Positions 9,485-20,843 are shown, counted from the first letter of the stretch. The stretch: DNA of 64,000 nt from Fluctibacter halophilus (GCF_020687825.1 NZ_JAJEWP010000001.1:1334998-1398997), one strand, 5' to 3'. A program made the numbers and translations. Notes: generated by a model from the sequence alone, not told the origin.

Positions 9485-9520
9485 TTTGCCAAAAACGATT
9501 GTTAATACAGGAGTGACGTG

Positions 9521-11128
<1,608 letters not shown>

Positions 11129-11138
11129 GGACGTCACT

Positions 11139-11936
11139 ATGGAACAGCAAGACGCAGTGTTATACACGGTAGATGCCAACGGCGTTGCTACCGTCACCCT
11201 GAACCGTCCGGACAAGCATAACGCCTTTGATGATCAACTGATTGCCCGTCTGACGCAATTATTTCAGCAAGCCGGTCAGGATCCTGCCGTGCGCCTGTTG
11301 ATCCTGCAGGCCAACGGACGCAGTTTTTGTGCCGGAGCCGATCTGAACTGGATGAAGCGGATGGCAAACTACAGCTATGAGGAAAACCTGCACGACGCCA
11401 ACGCTCTGGCGACCATGCTGCATACGCTGTACAGCCTGCCCAAACCAACCATTGCCAAAGTCCAGGGTGCTGCCTTTGGCGGTGCGGTGGGCTTGGTGGC
11501 CTGCTGCGACATCGCCATTGCCAGCAAGCTGAGTAAATTCTGCCTCAGTGAGGTTAAGCTCGGATTGATCCCAGCAACCATCAGCCCCTATGTCGTTAAA
11601 GCCTTGGGTGCTCGTGTGGCGAAACGCTACTTCATGACGGCCGAGGTGTTTTCCTCCCGTCGTGCACGGCGACTGGGACTGATCAGCGAATCGGTAACCG
11701 AAGAAGAGTTGCAACCCACTGTCGATGCACTGGTGGAACAACTGCTCAGCAACGGCCCGCAGGCGGTTGCCGCAGCCAAACAACTGGTGTTTGATGTTGA
11801 AAACCAACCGCTGGATGAAGAGCTGTTGGAAAAAACCAGTTTACGCATTGCCACCATCCGCGTGTCTGAAGAAGGCCAGGAAGGGTTAAATGCCTTTTTG
11901 CAAAAACGTCCGGCAGCATGGCAGGAGAAAGCATGA
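11139..11936 (+). CDS. liuC: Methylglutaconyl-CoA hydratase
   Basis: A 265-residue crotonase-fold enzyme that hydrates 3-methylglutaconyl-CoA to HMG-CoA. It shows VTLNRPDKHNAFDDQLI, the oxyanion-hole segment CAGADLNWMKRMANYSYEEN that marks LiuC, and GAAFGGAVGLVACCDIAIAS. ATG 11139 has AAGGA 7 bases upstream; the frame opens earlier, inside liuB, but those residues do not resemble the family. Its stop overlaps the liuD start by 4 bases (ATGA), indicating translational coupling. Confidence 0.95.
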   Translation: MEQQDAVLYTVDANGVATVTLNRPDKHNAFDDQLIARLTQLFQQAGQDPAVRLLILQANGRSFCAGADLNWMKRMANYSYEENLHDANALATMLHTLYSLPKPTIAKVQGAAFGGAVGLVACCDIAIASKLSKFCLSEVKLGLIPATISPYVVKALGARVAKRYFMTAEVFSSRRARRLGLISESVTEEELQPTVDALVEQLLSNGPQAVAAAKQLVFDVENQPLDEELLEKTSLRIATIRVSEEGQEGLNAFLQKRPAAWQEKA

Positions 11937-13933
11937 TCCGCAAATTACTGATAGCAAACCGCGGTGAAATCAGTTGCCGCGTAATGAAAACCGCACAGCG
12001 CATGGGGATCCGGACCGTCGCGGTGTACTCCGATGCAGACAGCGACGCGTTGCATGTCAAAATGGCCGATGAAGCCGTACATATCGGCGGAGCGCCCTCC
12101 AAAGACAGTTACTTGCGCGCAGAACATATCATTGAGGTTGCCAAACGCCTCGGCGTCGATGCGATTCACCCCGGCTACGGTTTCTTGTCAGAAAACGCCC
12201 GTTTTTGCCGTCTTTGTGAACAAAATGACATTATCTTTGTCGGTCCCCCGGTAGGTGCCATCGAAGCCATGGGGTCTAAGTCTGCCGCCAAACAGATCAT
12301 GGAAAAAGCCGGTGTTCCACTCGTACCCGGCTATCACGGTGACGACCAATCGGTTGAGACACTGCGCAGCAGTGCGCAAAGCATGGGCTATCCGGTACTC
12401 CTGAAGGCTGCAGCCGGTGGCGGCGGTAAAGGCATGCGTCAGGTCTGGAGCGATGATGAATTTGACGCCGCATTGGATGCCGCTAAGCGTGAAGCCCAAT
12501 CAAGCTTTGGTGACGATATCATGCTGGTGGAAAAGTACCTGACCCAGCCCCGTCACGTTGAAATCCAGGTTTTCTGTGATCAGCACGGCAATGGGGTGTA
12601 TCTGTTCGAGCGTGATTGCTCGGTGCAACGTCGTCACCAGAAAGTGATTGAAGAAGCCCCTGCTCCGGGAATGACTGAGCAGTTGCGCAGCGCCATGGGC
12701 GAAGCAGCACTGAAAGCCGCCCAGGCAATCAACTATGTTGGTGCCGGCACCGTGGAGTTCCTGCTCGACAGCGACGGTCAATTCTATTTCATGGAAATGA
12801 ACACGCGCCTGCAGGTCGAACACCCGGTGACCGAAATGATCACTGGCGTGGATCTGGTGGAGTGGCAATTACGGGTTGCCAGCAAAGAACCCCTGCCGTT
12901 GCAACAATCTGAACTGAAATTACATGGGCACGCGTTTGAAGCCCGGGTGTATGCTGAAGACCCCGACAATGATTTCCTACCGGCCACCGGACACTTACGT
13001 CTGCTGAGACCACCTTTAGAAAACCGTCATGTGCGGGTCGACACCGGCGTTCTGGAAGGCGACGATGTGTCGGTCTATTACGATCCGATGATCGCCAAAC
13101 TGGTGGTGTGGGATGAAGATCGCACCAAGGCCCTCGCCCGCCTGGCCAAAGCCTTGACTGAGTACCACATTGACGGCGTCACCACCAACGTCAATTTCCT
13201 CTACAACCTGGCTACAACGCCGGCGTTTATGGATGCACAGCTGAGCACCAACTTCATCACCGAGCATGAAGCAGCGATCTTTCACCGCGATGCCTCAGAG
13301 CACAACGGGTTGCTGCCCGTTGCCGCGTTGTACCTGCTGTTGGATCAGCAAAACAAAGTCCCACAGCAGCAGGATGATCGCTTCTCACCGTGGCAACAGC
13401 ACAATGCCTGGCGAGCCAACGAGCAGCACGTCCAATCCCTGACCCTGCGACTGAATGACGATGATTTTGATCTTCGTGTGAAACGGCTGGACAACGGCTA
13501 TTCGATTGACTACCAAAACCAAACGTTTGTCTGTCATGGCGAATTGTCCGGCAACAGCTTAATCGCCAACGTAGACGGACACCGCAGTGAATTTGTGGTC
13601 GTCGAACATGAAAGCGGCCATAGCCTGTTTGCCCCCGGTGAGGCGCTGCGCTTTACCCGAGTGATGCCGGATCTGGGCCTCGATGATGACACAGGCCATG
13701 ACGCGGGTTTCACCGCGCCAATGAACGGTACTGTGGTGGCATTGGCAGTGGAACCCGGCCAAATGGTTGATAAAGATCAGACATTGATGATCATGGAAGC
13801 GATGAAAATGGAACATGCGCTAAAAGCGCCCAGCCGCGGAAAAGTGACTGAATTTTTCTATCAGCCCGGTGATTTGGTCGACGGCGGTGCAGAATTGCTG
13901 GCCTTCGAAGCCGACCAGGGAGCGTCATCATGA
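11933..13933 (+). CDS. liuD: Methylcrotonyl-CoA carboxylase, biotin-containing (alpha) subunit
   Basis: A 666-residue protein with biotin carboxylase domains at about 1-450 (KLLIANRGEIS, ATP-grasp loop GGGGKGMR, EMNTRLQVEHPVTE), a linker domain, and a C-terminal biotinyl domain whose acceptor Lys lies in EAMKMEH near residue 624. It carboxylates its own biotin using ATP and bicarbonate, for transfer by LiuB. ATG 11933 has AGGAG 5-9 bases upstream and overlaps the liuC stop; ATG 11918 is upstream of that site and less likely. It also overlaps liuE by 4 bases. Confidence 0.95.
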   Translation: MIRKLLIANRGEISCRVMKTAQRMGIRTVAVYSDADSDALHVKMADEAVHIGGAPSKDSYLRAEHIIEVAKRLGVDAIHPGYGFLSENARFCRLCEQNDIIFVGPPVGAIEAMGSKSAAKQIMEKAGVPLVPGYHGDDQSVETLRSSAQSMGYPVLLKAAAGGGGKGMRQVWSDDEFDAALDAAKREAQSSFGDDIMLVEKYLTQPRHVEIQVFCDQHGNGVYLFERDCSVQRRHQKVIEEAPAPGMTEQLRSAMGEAALKAAQAINYVGAGTVEFLLDSDGQFYFMEMNTRLQVEHPVTEMITGVDLVEWQLRVASKEPLPLQQSELKLHGHAFEARVYAEDPDNDFLPATGHLRLLRPPLENRHVRVDTGVLEGDDVSVYYDPMIAKLVVWDEDRTKALARLAKALTEYHIDGVTTNVNFLYNLATTPAFMDAQLSTNFITEHEAAIFHRDASEHNGLLPVAALYLLLDQQNKVPQQQDDRFSPWQQHNAWRANEQHVQSLTLRLNDDDFDLRVKRLDNGYSIDYQNQTFVCHGELSGNSLIANVDGHRSEFVVVEHESGHSLFAPGEALRFTRVMPDLGLDDDTGHDAGFTAPMNGTVVALAVEPGQMVDKDQTLMIMEAMKMEHALKAPSRGKVTEFFYQPGDLVDGGAELLAFEADQGASS

Positions 13934-14832
13934 GCGACCACGTCACCCTTGTTGAAGTGGGTCCCCGGGATGGCTTGCAAAACGAAAAGCAGGCCATTTC
14001 GGTAGAAGACAAAGTCGCCCTGGTGAATGACCTGTCTGACACCGGCCTGTCGATCATTGAAGCAGGCAGCTTTGTGTCGCCCAAATGGGTTCCACAAATG
14101 GCCAACAGCGACGCCGTGTTGCAACAGATCAACCGCAAAGCCGGCGTTCGTTATACCGCATTAACCCCCAACCTGAGGGGGTTTGAAGATGCACTGGCGG
14201 CCGGCGCTGACGAAGTTGCTATCTTTGGTGCAGCATCTGAAGCCTTCTCGCAAAAGAACATCAATTGCACCATCGATGAATCCCTGGCGCGTTTTGCGCC
14301 GGTAATCGAAGCGGCCAAGGCCAATGGACTGCCGGTACGTGGCTATGTGTCCTGCGTGTTGGGTTGTCCCTATGAGGGCGACATTGCTGTTTCAGAGGTT
14401 GCACGGGTTGCACAAACCTTGCTGGAGATGGGCTGCTACGAAATATCCCTTGGTGATACCATTGGCGTAGGCACCCCAGGAAGCACGGCAAAAATGCTCG
14501 ACGCGGTGATGCAAGTGGTTCCCAGTAGCTACCTTGCGGTCCATTTCCACGATACCTACGGTCAGGCACTGGCCAATATTCTGGTGGCGTTGGAAAAAGG
14601 CATTCGTGTGGTCGACAGTGCAGTGGCCGGATTAGGTGGCTGTCCCTACGCGAAGGGCGCTTCCGGCAATGTGGCATCTGAGGATGTGGTCTACATGCTG
14701 CACGGCATGGGCCTGACGACCGGCATCGATCTCGAAGCGCTGGTCAAGGTGGGTCATACCATCAGTCAGCGCCTGGGTCGCGACGTTCAGTCAAAAGTCG
14801 GCAAAGCCCTGTGGGCCGCCAAGGCAGACTAA
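13930..14832 (+). CDS. liuE: Hydroxymethylglutaryl-CoA lyase
   Basis: A 300-residue TIM-barrel lyase splitting HMG-CoA into acetyl-CoA and acetoacetate, the end of the leucine branch. Diagnostic segments are VEVGPRDGLQNE near the N-terminus (metal and substrate binding), GDTIGVGTPGS, VHFHDTYGQALAN (metal-binding His pair) and GLGGCPYAKGASGNVASED, with the active-site Cys and Gly-rich loop. The start overlaps the liuD stop (ATGA). No acetoacetate CoA-transferase gene follows; the next gene is unrelated and lies beyond a large hairpin. Confidence 0.96.
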   Translation: MSDHVTLVEVGPRDGLQNEKQAISVEDKVALVNDLSDTGLSIIEAGSFVSPKWVPQMANSDAVLQQINRKAGVRYTALTPNLRGFEDALAAGADEVAIFGAASEAFSQKNINCTIDESLARFAPVIEAAKANGLPVRGYVSCVLGCPYEGDIAVSEVARVAQTLLEMGCYEISLGDTIGVGTPGSTAKMLDAVMQVVPSSYLAVHFHDTYGQALANILVALEKGIRVVDSAVAGLGGCPYAKGASGNVASEDVVYMLHGMGLTTGIDLEALVKVGHTISQRLGRDVQSKVGKALWAAKAD

Positions 14833-14834
14833 TT

Positions 14835-14903
14835 TATCAGTCTATGGTCTACCCATCGACAGACGTATACCTTTGCGTCACACTGTCGGTGGGTCGTCTG
14901 ATA
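14835..14903 (+). terminator. Large imperfect hairpin after liuE
   Basis: TATCAG (14835-14840) pairs with CTGATA (14898-14903) and ACCCATCGACAG (14851-14862) pairs with CTGTCGGTGGGT (14883-14894), with an unpaired bulge on the left side and a 20-base loop. There is no U tract, so it may protect the liu mRNA end rather than terminate. CACTGTCGGTG is shared with the liuA-liuB hairpin. Confidence 0.5.
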
Positions 14904-14920
14904 GCTGAGGAGTCTGTTGC

Positions 14921-15496
14921 ATGAGCCTGTTCTTTCGCACATGTTGCGTGGCGCTCACAGTACTGTCATCGCCACATGCCGTGGCCGATGTGCGTCTCGA
15001 CACCCGCACCCAACATTATGATATTTATCCGACTTCGGCTGCAGATATCAGGCTGCAATTACGCAAACACTCCCCCATTATCGACCAACAACAATCTTTT
15101 CATGGCCAGACCCAATGGCATCTGGTACCGGATTTTCGCTGGCGTGAGTACGGCAATGCCTGCCGCTTCCACCACATTAACGTCACCCTGACCGGCGCAT
15201 ACGTACTGCCAAGACTGGCAAATACCAGCGAAACCGATGCTGACACCCGCGAAACATTTGCTCGCTACTACCAGGCGTTGAGGGTCCATGAAGAAGGTCA
15301 TCAGGCGTTGTGGCTGGAAGCCGGGCAACGGATAGAGACGTTGCTGCAAAACATGCACGGCCAGCAAGGCTGTAAAGCCCTGACGGAACAGGCGACTCAG
15401 CAAATACATCAAATCATCGATGAGTATCATCAGCGCAATGGTGAATACGACACCACCACTGGCCATGGCCGCACCCAGGGTGCAGCCATCCGTTAA
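14921..15496 (+). CDS. Secreted DUF922-type putative zinc protease
   Basis: A 191-residue exported protein. A signal peptide ends near SPHAVADVRLD. The mature part carries TQHYDIYPTSAADIRLQL and WHLVPDFRWREYG, which resemble DUF922 proteins, and the HExxH zinc motif in RVHEEGHQALW, which supports a metallopeptidase fold. Two cysteines may form a disulfide. A GAGGAG ribosome site lies 9-14 bases upstream of ATG 14921. It follows liuE after a hairpin and probably has its own promoter. Substrate and role are unknown. Confidence 0.75.
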   Translation: MSLFFRTCCVALTVLSSPHAVADVRLDTRTQHYDIYPTSAADIRLQLRKHSPIIDQQQSFHGQTQWHLVPDFRWREYGNACRFHHINVTLTGAYVLPRLANTSETDADTRETFARYYQALRVHEEGHQALWLEAGQRIETLLQNMHGQQGCKALTEQATQQIHQIIDEYHQRNGEYDTTTGHGRTQGAAIR

Positions 15497-15503
15497 CGGG
15501 CTT

Positions 15504-16037
15504 TTAACGTGGGTTTTCGCTCAGGGTTTTAAGGTTTTCCAGGCCCGCTTCAAAATCAGGCCCAACCATACTGTCCATCATCGCAGCGAAATAGTGGTTG
15601 ATCGGATTACTGCCCACATCGCCATAGTCCATCCACGTCACGACGGTGCTGTCCCCTTGCGGCTGCAGCACCAGCTCACCGGTTGATCCCATTTCGAAGT
15701 CAGGAAAATACAGGGTGTACACGACCCGCTTGTCGGTTTCTGCGGCAATGATCTCCATCGTTCCACTGCCCTCTGATTCACTGCTCCAGGATGAGCGCAT
15801 TCCTACTTCGCTGTCAGGGCCTGTATACGAGACTTCCATTTGTGGGTCGCGCTGAAACCACACTCCCCACTGCTGCCAGGCTTGCAGATCAACCACCAAT
15901 GGATATATCTCACTGGCCGGCGCATCGATGGTAATGGTGCGTTCCACTTTAAACGTGGATGGCAACATAAAACCAATCACCAACAAGACAATAAACAGGC
16001 TGATCACCAGGATCAGCAGTTTTTTAACAGCCCCCAT
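15504..16037 (-). CDS. Membrane-anchored SRPBCC (polyketide cyclase/START-like) protein
   Basis: A 177-residue protein with one N-terminal membrane helix (KLLILVISLFIVLLVIGFML) followed by FKVERTITIDAPASEIYPLVVDL, the opening of an SRPBCC ligand-binding fold. The end YFAAMMDSMVGPDFEAGLENLK matches the C-terminal helix typical of these proteins. AAGGA lies about 7 bases before ATG 16037. It converges on the DUF922 gene with a 7-base gap. Ligand unknown; a lipid or hydrophobic molecule is usual for the fold. Confidence 0.75.
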   Translation of the reverse strand: MGAVKKLLILVISLFIVLLVIGFMLPSTFKVERTITIDAPASEIYPLVVDLQAWQQWGVWFQRDPQMEVSYTGPDSEVGMRSSWSSESEGSGTMEIIAAETDKRVVYTLYFPDFEMGSTGELVLQPQGDSTVVTWMDYGDVGSNPINHYFAAMMDSMVGPDFEAGLENLKTLSENPR

Positions 16038-16117
16038 CGTTCGGTTCCTTGTTGTTTGACAGTCCTTAACGACAGCTTATAACATCCTGTTAACAATTCA
16101 AACAACCGCGATGCCGT

Positions 16118-17053
16118 TTATCGCCGCAACAACTGCAACACGTAATCAAGCACCCGCTGTTTATCTACCGGCTGCGCGACATCCACCCATTGGCCATTGC
16201 CCGGTGAGCGGAAGGTCTGGCCGGCATTGGGCTCATGGGTCGACACATCCAGTTCCAGCGATACAAACGGAATACAGTCCTCGGGCAGCCCCAGATAACA
16301 CGCTGCCAGCACGTCCCACATGTAATAGGTGAATTCGTACGCGGGAATACTGTTGATGGTGGTGGCCCAGAACTGCCCCGCCAGGTCACTCATCGGATAC
16401 TGTTGTTGAGCAGCAAGCTGGACCAGAAACTGCTTATTGACCGGCAAGCTATTGGTGGCATCCAATGAGATCAGTTTGATTTTCAGTCCCAGGGTAAACA
16501 GTTGCTGAGTCGCCTTCGGATCCCAGAACGCGTTCCATTCAGCACTGGTGTCATGATTGTGGGTCGCGACGTTACCCGCCACGTCAACAGCGCCGCCCAT
16601 CCACACCACTTCATTCACTCGCGCGCAGTTATGGGGATGGGTCTGCAACGCATGCACCAGATTACTGCAGGGTCCTGTCATCAATACCGTTACCCCGTCA
16701 TGGGCCTGTAACCAGTGATTGATTGCTTCCGGGGCACTGCACGACAGCAGGTTATTGCTGTCAGCTTCGGTTGTCAGCATACGTGGCAATGCATTACAGA
16801 TCTTGGGCTGCGCACGCCAGTCGGCGGGAAATGCATTGATGCCGTAATACCGACCCTGGGCAACCGGAATGTCCTGACGGCCAAACATACTCAAAATTTT
16901 AAGGGTCGATTCAGTGGCGTCCGGTAAATAACAATCGGCCGGGGTAATCGTAACGCCAACCAGATCAACATTGTCCATACTCAGCACCAACATCAACGCC
17001 AATAAGTCATCGACACCACCATCATGATCAAAAATGACTTTCTTGTTGTGCAT
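16118..17053 (-). CDS. Nucleoside hydrolase (IUNH family)
   Basis: A 311-residue cytoplasmic protein of typical IUNH length, expected to hydrolyse the N-glycosidic bond of nucleosides. The calcium-binding N-terminal motif is present as FDHDGGVDDLLALML, a variant of the usual DTDPGxDD, and SAEWNAFWDPKA carries the substrate Asn and Asp. The second conserved His-Asp appears as WD in YYMWDVLAA, so the active site may be altered and the substrate is uncertain. The ribosome site AGGATGAG precedes ATG 17053. It lies 69 bases downstream of, and on the same strand as, the GlxA-type regulator, which may control it. Confidence 0.82.
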   Translation of the reverse strand: MHNKKVIFDHDGGVDDLLALMLVLSMDNVDLVGVTITPADCYLPDATESTLKILSMFGRQDIPVAQGRYYGINAFPADWRAQPKICNALPRMLTTEADSNNLLSCSAPEAINHWLQAHDGVTVLMTGPCSNLVHALQTHPHNCARVNEVVWMGGAVDVAGNVATHNHDTSAEWNAFWDPKATQQLFTLGLKIKLISLDATNSLPVNKQFLVQLAAQQQYPMSDLAGQFWATTINSIPAYEFTYYMWDVLAACYLGLPEDCIPFVSLELDVSTHEPNAGQTFRSPGNGQWVDVAQPVDKQRVLDYVLQLLRR

Positions 17054-17122
17054 AACGGCTCATCCTGTAGAAGATAAAAGAGCGCGAGCATAGCAGATTT
17101 CTGGCTGCCAACTAACGCATAT

Positions 17123-18064
17123 TCAGTTAACAGATTGAAATTGCTGGCGATAATCCGACGGTGCAACGCCTAAATACTTGTTGAAATTGACCCGCAGCGT
17201 CACCGGGCTGTCAAAACCAACCTGCGCGGCAACCTGTTGGATATCCGTATCATCACGCTCCAACAGTGCCTGGGCGACCCGCACCCGTTGCTGATTTAAC
17301 CAATGCTTGGCACTGGTGCCCATGGATTGACGAAAATGCCGGTCAAAACTGCGTCTCGACATGTTTGCATGACGGGCCAGATCATCGACCTGAATGCCAT
17401 TGGCAAGCTGTTGTATCGCCCAATCCAGGGTTGCTGACAACTTGTTTTGAGGACTGGCCATCGGCGTTTCTACAAATTGCGCCTGGCCACCTTTACGATG
17501 CGGTGGGATAACCAGCCTGCGGGCCATTTGATTGGCGATCTCATAGCCATAGTCCCGTCGAACCAGTTCAAGGCTAAGATCAAGTGCCGCCGCGCTACCG
17601 GCTGAACAGGCCAACCTTGCATGCACGGTATACAGGACGTCAGGGGTATACTTCACCGCCGGAAAGCGGCGACAGAACGTATCAGCATACTGCCAGTGTG
17701 TGGTGGCTTCCACGCCATCAAGCAAACCGAGTTGTGCTAATAGAAATGCGCCCGAACAGAAGCTCACCAATTCACTGCCTTGCCGGTATGCCGATAACAG
17801 CGCATCTGCCATTCGTACCTGCAAACGTTTACCACTGGTCGGCCAGGATGGAATGATGATGCGATCATAGAGGTGGAGTTGATCGGCACGTTTAGCCAGG
17901 ATCTGTAGGTTGGCTGTGCTGTGTAATGGGCCTGGTGTGAACGAGATTACCTCACACTCGTACAGTGCACCCAACCCTTGCCGTTGCAGTCCAAACACTT
18001 CAAGCGCACAGCCCAGCTCAAACGCCGATACGCCATCATGCACGACTATTGCCACCCGTTTCAT
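17123..18064 (-). CDS. GlxA-family transcriptional regulator (DJ-1/PfpI-like domain plus AraC HTH)
   Basis: A 313-residue regulator. Residues 1-180 form a DJ-1/PfpI-like domain (MKRVAIVVHDGVSAFELG, nucleophile-elbow-like FCSGAFLLAQLGLLDG); residues about 215-313 are an AraC/XylS double helix-turn-helix (NMSRRSFDRHFRQSMG, AAQVGFDSPVTLRVNF). Such proteins sense small amines or related metabolites and activate nearby genes. ATG 18064 has AGGAG upstream; the frame opens further but without similarity. The downstream nucleoside hydrolase on the same strand is the nearest candidate target. The divergent neighbour is glgC. Confidence 0.88.
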   Translation of the reverse strand: MKRVAIVVHDGVSAFELGCALEVFGLQRQGLGALYECEVISFTPGPLHSTANLQILAKRADQLHLYDRIIIPSWPTSGKRLQVRMADALLSAYRQGSELVSFCSGAFLLAQLGLLDGVEATTHWQYADTFCRRFPAVKYTPDVLYTVHARLACSAGSAAALDLSLELVRRDYGYEIANQMARRLVIPPHRKGGQAQFVETPMASPQNKLSATLDWAIQQLANGIQVDDLARHANMSRRSFDRHFRQSMGTSAKHWLNQQRVRVAQALLERDDTDIQQVAAQVGFDSPVTLRVNFNKYLGVAPSDYRQQFQSVN

Positions 18065-18259
18065 GCTGCATTCTCCTTCCCCTATTGGGACAATTATTGC
18101 CAAATTTAATCGCTTCGCCAATCTTACTTTTGCCGTGCGTTGGTAATTGTTTTTTACCAGTGTGTCTGCCACACTGGTATCGCAACATCCCTCCAGAAGC
18201 GTGGTCGGCGGGGATGGCAGCACTGTCGTTATGCATCCCATCACTACGGAGAGTTTGAT

Positions 18260-19522
18260 ATGCCCTCAGCCAGTCCACGTTATATCAGTAACCTAACGCG
18301 TGACACCTATGCCCTCATCCTCGCGGGTGGTCGTGGTTCACGGCTGCATGAATTAACCACCTGGCGGGCCAAGCCAGCACTGTATTTCGGCGGTAAGTTC
18401 CGCATCATCGATTTTCCGTTATCAAACTGCGTCAACTCCGGTATTCGACGGGTTGGCGTTGTGACCCAGTACAAGTCCCACAGTTTGATCCGACACCTGG
18501 TGCGTGGATGGGGACATTTCAAAAAAGAACTGGGCGAGTCCATCGAAATCCTGCCTGCGTCACAGCGTTTTTCTGACAACTGGTACCAGGGCACCGCGGA
18601 TGCAGTGTTTCAGAATCTGGACATCATCCGCGATGAAATGCCCAAATATGTGATGATCTTAAGCGGCGACCATATTTACCGGATGGATTATGGCAGCCTG
18701 TTGGCCAAACACGTTGAATCCAAAGCAAAGATGACGGTGTGTTGTATGCCGGTACCTATCCATGAAGCGGCGGGTGCGTTTGGTGTGATGTCGGTCGACA
18801 ACGAAATGCGGATCCTGGGTTTTGAGGAGAAGCCGGCCAACCCAACGCCCCTGCCCGACGATCCATCCCGCTGCCTTGCCTCCATGGGTAACTATGTGTT
18901 TGACGCCGAGTTTTTGTTTGAGCAGCTGAAACGGGACGCGGAAACGTCCGGTTCAGAACGGGATTTCGGCAAGGATATCATCCCCTCCATCATTCAGGAT
19001 CATCCGGTGTATGCCTATCCCTTTAACGGCCGGGACCAACACGAAGTGTACTGGCGCGATGTCGGCACCCTGGACTCGTTCTGGCAGGCCAACATGGAAC
19101 TGGTTGCCCCGGTCCCGGCACTTAACCTGTATGACAAGCGCTGGCCAATCTGGACCTATCAGGAGCAACTCCCCCCCGCCAAATTCGTCTGGGAGGAAGA
19201 AAACCGGCGCGGTACCGCAATCAATTCAGTGGTGTCGGGAGGCTGTATCATCTCTGGTGCAACTGTCAGACGCAGTTTGTGCTTCTCCAATGTCCGGGTC
19301 CACTCTTACAGCGAAATTGACGAATCTGTGTTATTGCCCGATGTTGAAGTGAAACGCCACTGTAAGATTCGCCGTGCGATCATTGACAGGGGCTGTGTGA
19401 TCCCAGAAGGCATGGTCATCGGTCACAACCGCGACGAAGACATCGCCAGGGGCTTTCGGGTCACAGACAACAACGTGGTGCTGGTAACCCGCGAAATGCT
19501 CGGTTTACCGGTCGGCTACTGA
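18260..19522 (+). CDS. glgC: Glucose-1-phosphate adenylyltransferase
   Basis: A 420-residue ADP-glucose pyrophosphorylase, the committed step of bacterial glycogen synthesis. The nucleotidyltransferase domain has [48 protein letters not shown] and GFEEKP; the C-terminal part is a left-handed beta-helix ([27 protein letters not shown]). N-terminal Arg residues near RYISNLTR fit allosteric control by sugar phosphates. ATG 18260 has CGGAGAG 7 bases upstream. No glgA, glgB or glgP is in the window, so it stands alone here. It converges on the next gene with a 7-base overlap. Confidence 0.95.
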   Translation: MPSASPRYISNLTRDTYALILAGGRGSRLHELTTWRAKPALYFGGKFRIIDFPLSNCVNSGIRRVGVVTQYKSHSLIRHLVRGWGHFKKELGESIEILPASQRFSDNWYQGTADAVFQNLDIIRDEMPKYVMILSGDHIYRMDYGSLLAKHVESKAKMTVCCMPVPIHEAAGAFGVMSVDNEMRILGFEEKPANPTPLPDDPSRCLASMGNYVFDAEFLFEQLKRDAETSGSERDFGKDIIPSIIQDHPVYAYPFNGRDQHEVYWRDVGTLDSFWQANMELVAPVPALNLYDKRWPIWTYQEQLPPAKFVWEEENRRGTAINSVVSGGCIISGATVRRSLCFSNVRVHSYSEIDESVLLPDVEVKRHCKIRRAIIDRGCVIPEGMVIGHNRDEDIARGFRVTDNNVVLVTREMLGLPVGY

Positions 19523-20328
19523 GCCGTTGAGGCTTGACTCCACCGATTGATATAGTATTGCAGCAGTTCGGCGACGTTGTCGGGCTGTTGCAACGGAAAC
19601 ATATGTCCCCCGCCGGCAAATACCCGATGCTCAAAACCATTTCCTTTGATAAACGGATTGATCAGCGCCGGTTTGCACACTTCGGTTAGCTCGCCGGTGA
19701 TCACCACACCAGGGCCTTTGTAACGACCATAGTGACGTGGCAGATTGGTGGGTACGGTTCTGAACAATTCCGCCTCGACCTGATGATCAAACGTTAGCGT
19801 TTGTTTGTCTCCCAAGTGTGTTGTGGCGCTGCTGACATAATCAGCGATACACGCCGGTTCCATGCCCTGAAACAGGCCTTTGCCAGCAAAATATTCCACC
19901 AGATCCGTGTCGGGTGCCCACTGGGTATTGCGAACACTGGCTTTACCTGCGGGTGTGACTTTGTCAATTAACGGCGTGCGCTGAAACAGCTTAAACACAT
20001 GACGGGTTAGCCCGGTGACCAACGGCGGATCCAACATGATCAAACCACGGCAACGCTCTGGCCTCTCGCTGGCAGCCAGATAACTGACAACAGCACCAAA
20101 GGAGTGTCCGACCAGAAACACCGGCTGCTGGGTGTGTTGATCGAGGTAATGCCACAATTCCCGGGCCTGATTCAACCAGTCTCTGGCGACCGGAAATGCG
20201 GGATTATGACCGAATTTATCCAATGCCCAGACTTGAATGTTATCAGGTAACTCCTGCAGGAGACGGCGATAACTGCCCGCCGGGAATCCATTGGCATGGG
20301 CGAAATGAAGGTGTACGGTGTCGGTCAT
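19516..20328 (-). CDS. Alpha/beta-fold hydrolase
   Basis: A 270-residue cytoplasmic hydrolase. The N-terminal [12 protein letters not shown] gives the oxyanion-hole region, the nucleophile Ser lies in [15 protein letters not shown], and the catalytic His in [13 protein letters not shown] near the C-terminus; the acid is probably the Glu/Asp near [13 protein letters not shown]. The start at ATG 20328 has GAAGAG upstream. Substrate unknown; an esterase or a haloalkane/epoxide-type activity cannot be told apart from sequence alone. The 3' end overlaps glgC in the opposite sense, so transcripts would be complementary there. Confidence 0.85.
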   Translation of the reverse strand: MTDTVHLHFAHANGFPAGSYRRLLQELPDNIQVWALDKFGHNPAFPVARDWLNQARELWHYLDQHTQQPVFLVGHSFGAVVSYLAASERPERCRGLIMLDPPLVTGLTRHVFKLFQRTPLIDKVTPAGKASVRNTQWAPDTDLVEYFAGKGLFQGMEPACIADYVSSATTHLGDKQTLTFDHQVEAELFRTVPTNLPRHYGRYKGPGVVITGELTEVCKPALINPFIKGNGFEHRVFAGGGHMFPLQQPDNVAELLQYYINRWSQASTAQ

Positions 20329-20502
20329 TACTGGCTCTTCATCATCATTGGATTGGTCTATCGGGGTACATATTGAGATACCTGCCGCCCCATAACGTAT
20401 ATATATCCATACCAAAGTATGAGTTCAGGCCTGTATCACCGATAGAAATTTCTTATTATATCTCTGAGGTTTAGGCAAATACTGCCGTTTTGGAGGTACA
20501 CC

Positions 20503-20793
20503 ATGTTGAAAAGAGTACTCTTCCCCTGCACTGTGATCGCATTGACCGTTGCTACATCTGCCAATGCCGGAATTCAAACCGCAGTGCAACAAAGCTGTCA
20601 GGATATCGACAAGCGCACGACGTTGCAATTGGCCCGTCATGGGGAAACGTCTTCGGACGCCTACAATGCCAAGCTGGCCACCATGTTTCAGGTAACCAGC
20701 TGTCACGGCGATGCCCTGTTGGACACCCGTACCGATCGCCGGGACTATCAGCCCGTCGATGTGAATACCCAGGCGAACCATCGCACTGACTAA
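20503..20793 (+). CDS. Small secreted protein, unknown function
   Basis: 96 residues with a clear signal peptide (MLKRVLFPCTVIALTVATSANA), leaving a 74-residue mature protein with two cysteines (QSCQDI, TSCHGD) that could form one disulfide. The middle is charged and helical (DKRTTLQLARHGETSSDAY), and the end is disordered-looking and Asp/Arg-rich. A GGAGG ribosome site precedes ATG 20503 and a strong terminator follows, so it is a real single-gene unit. I do not recognise the family. Confidence 0.7.
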   Translation: MLKRVLFPCTVIALTVATSANAGIQTAVQQSCQDIDKRTTLQLARHGETSSDAYNAKLATMFQVTSCHGDALLDTRTDRRDYQPVDVNTQANHRTD

Positions 20794-20843
20794 ACCCACG
20801 ATTACCTCTGAATCCTTCCCGTCCTAAGATGAGAAGATACTCG

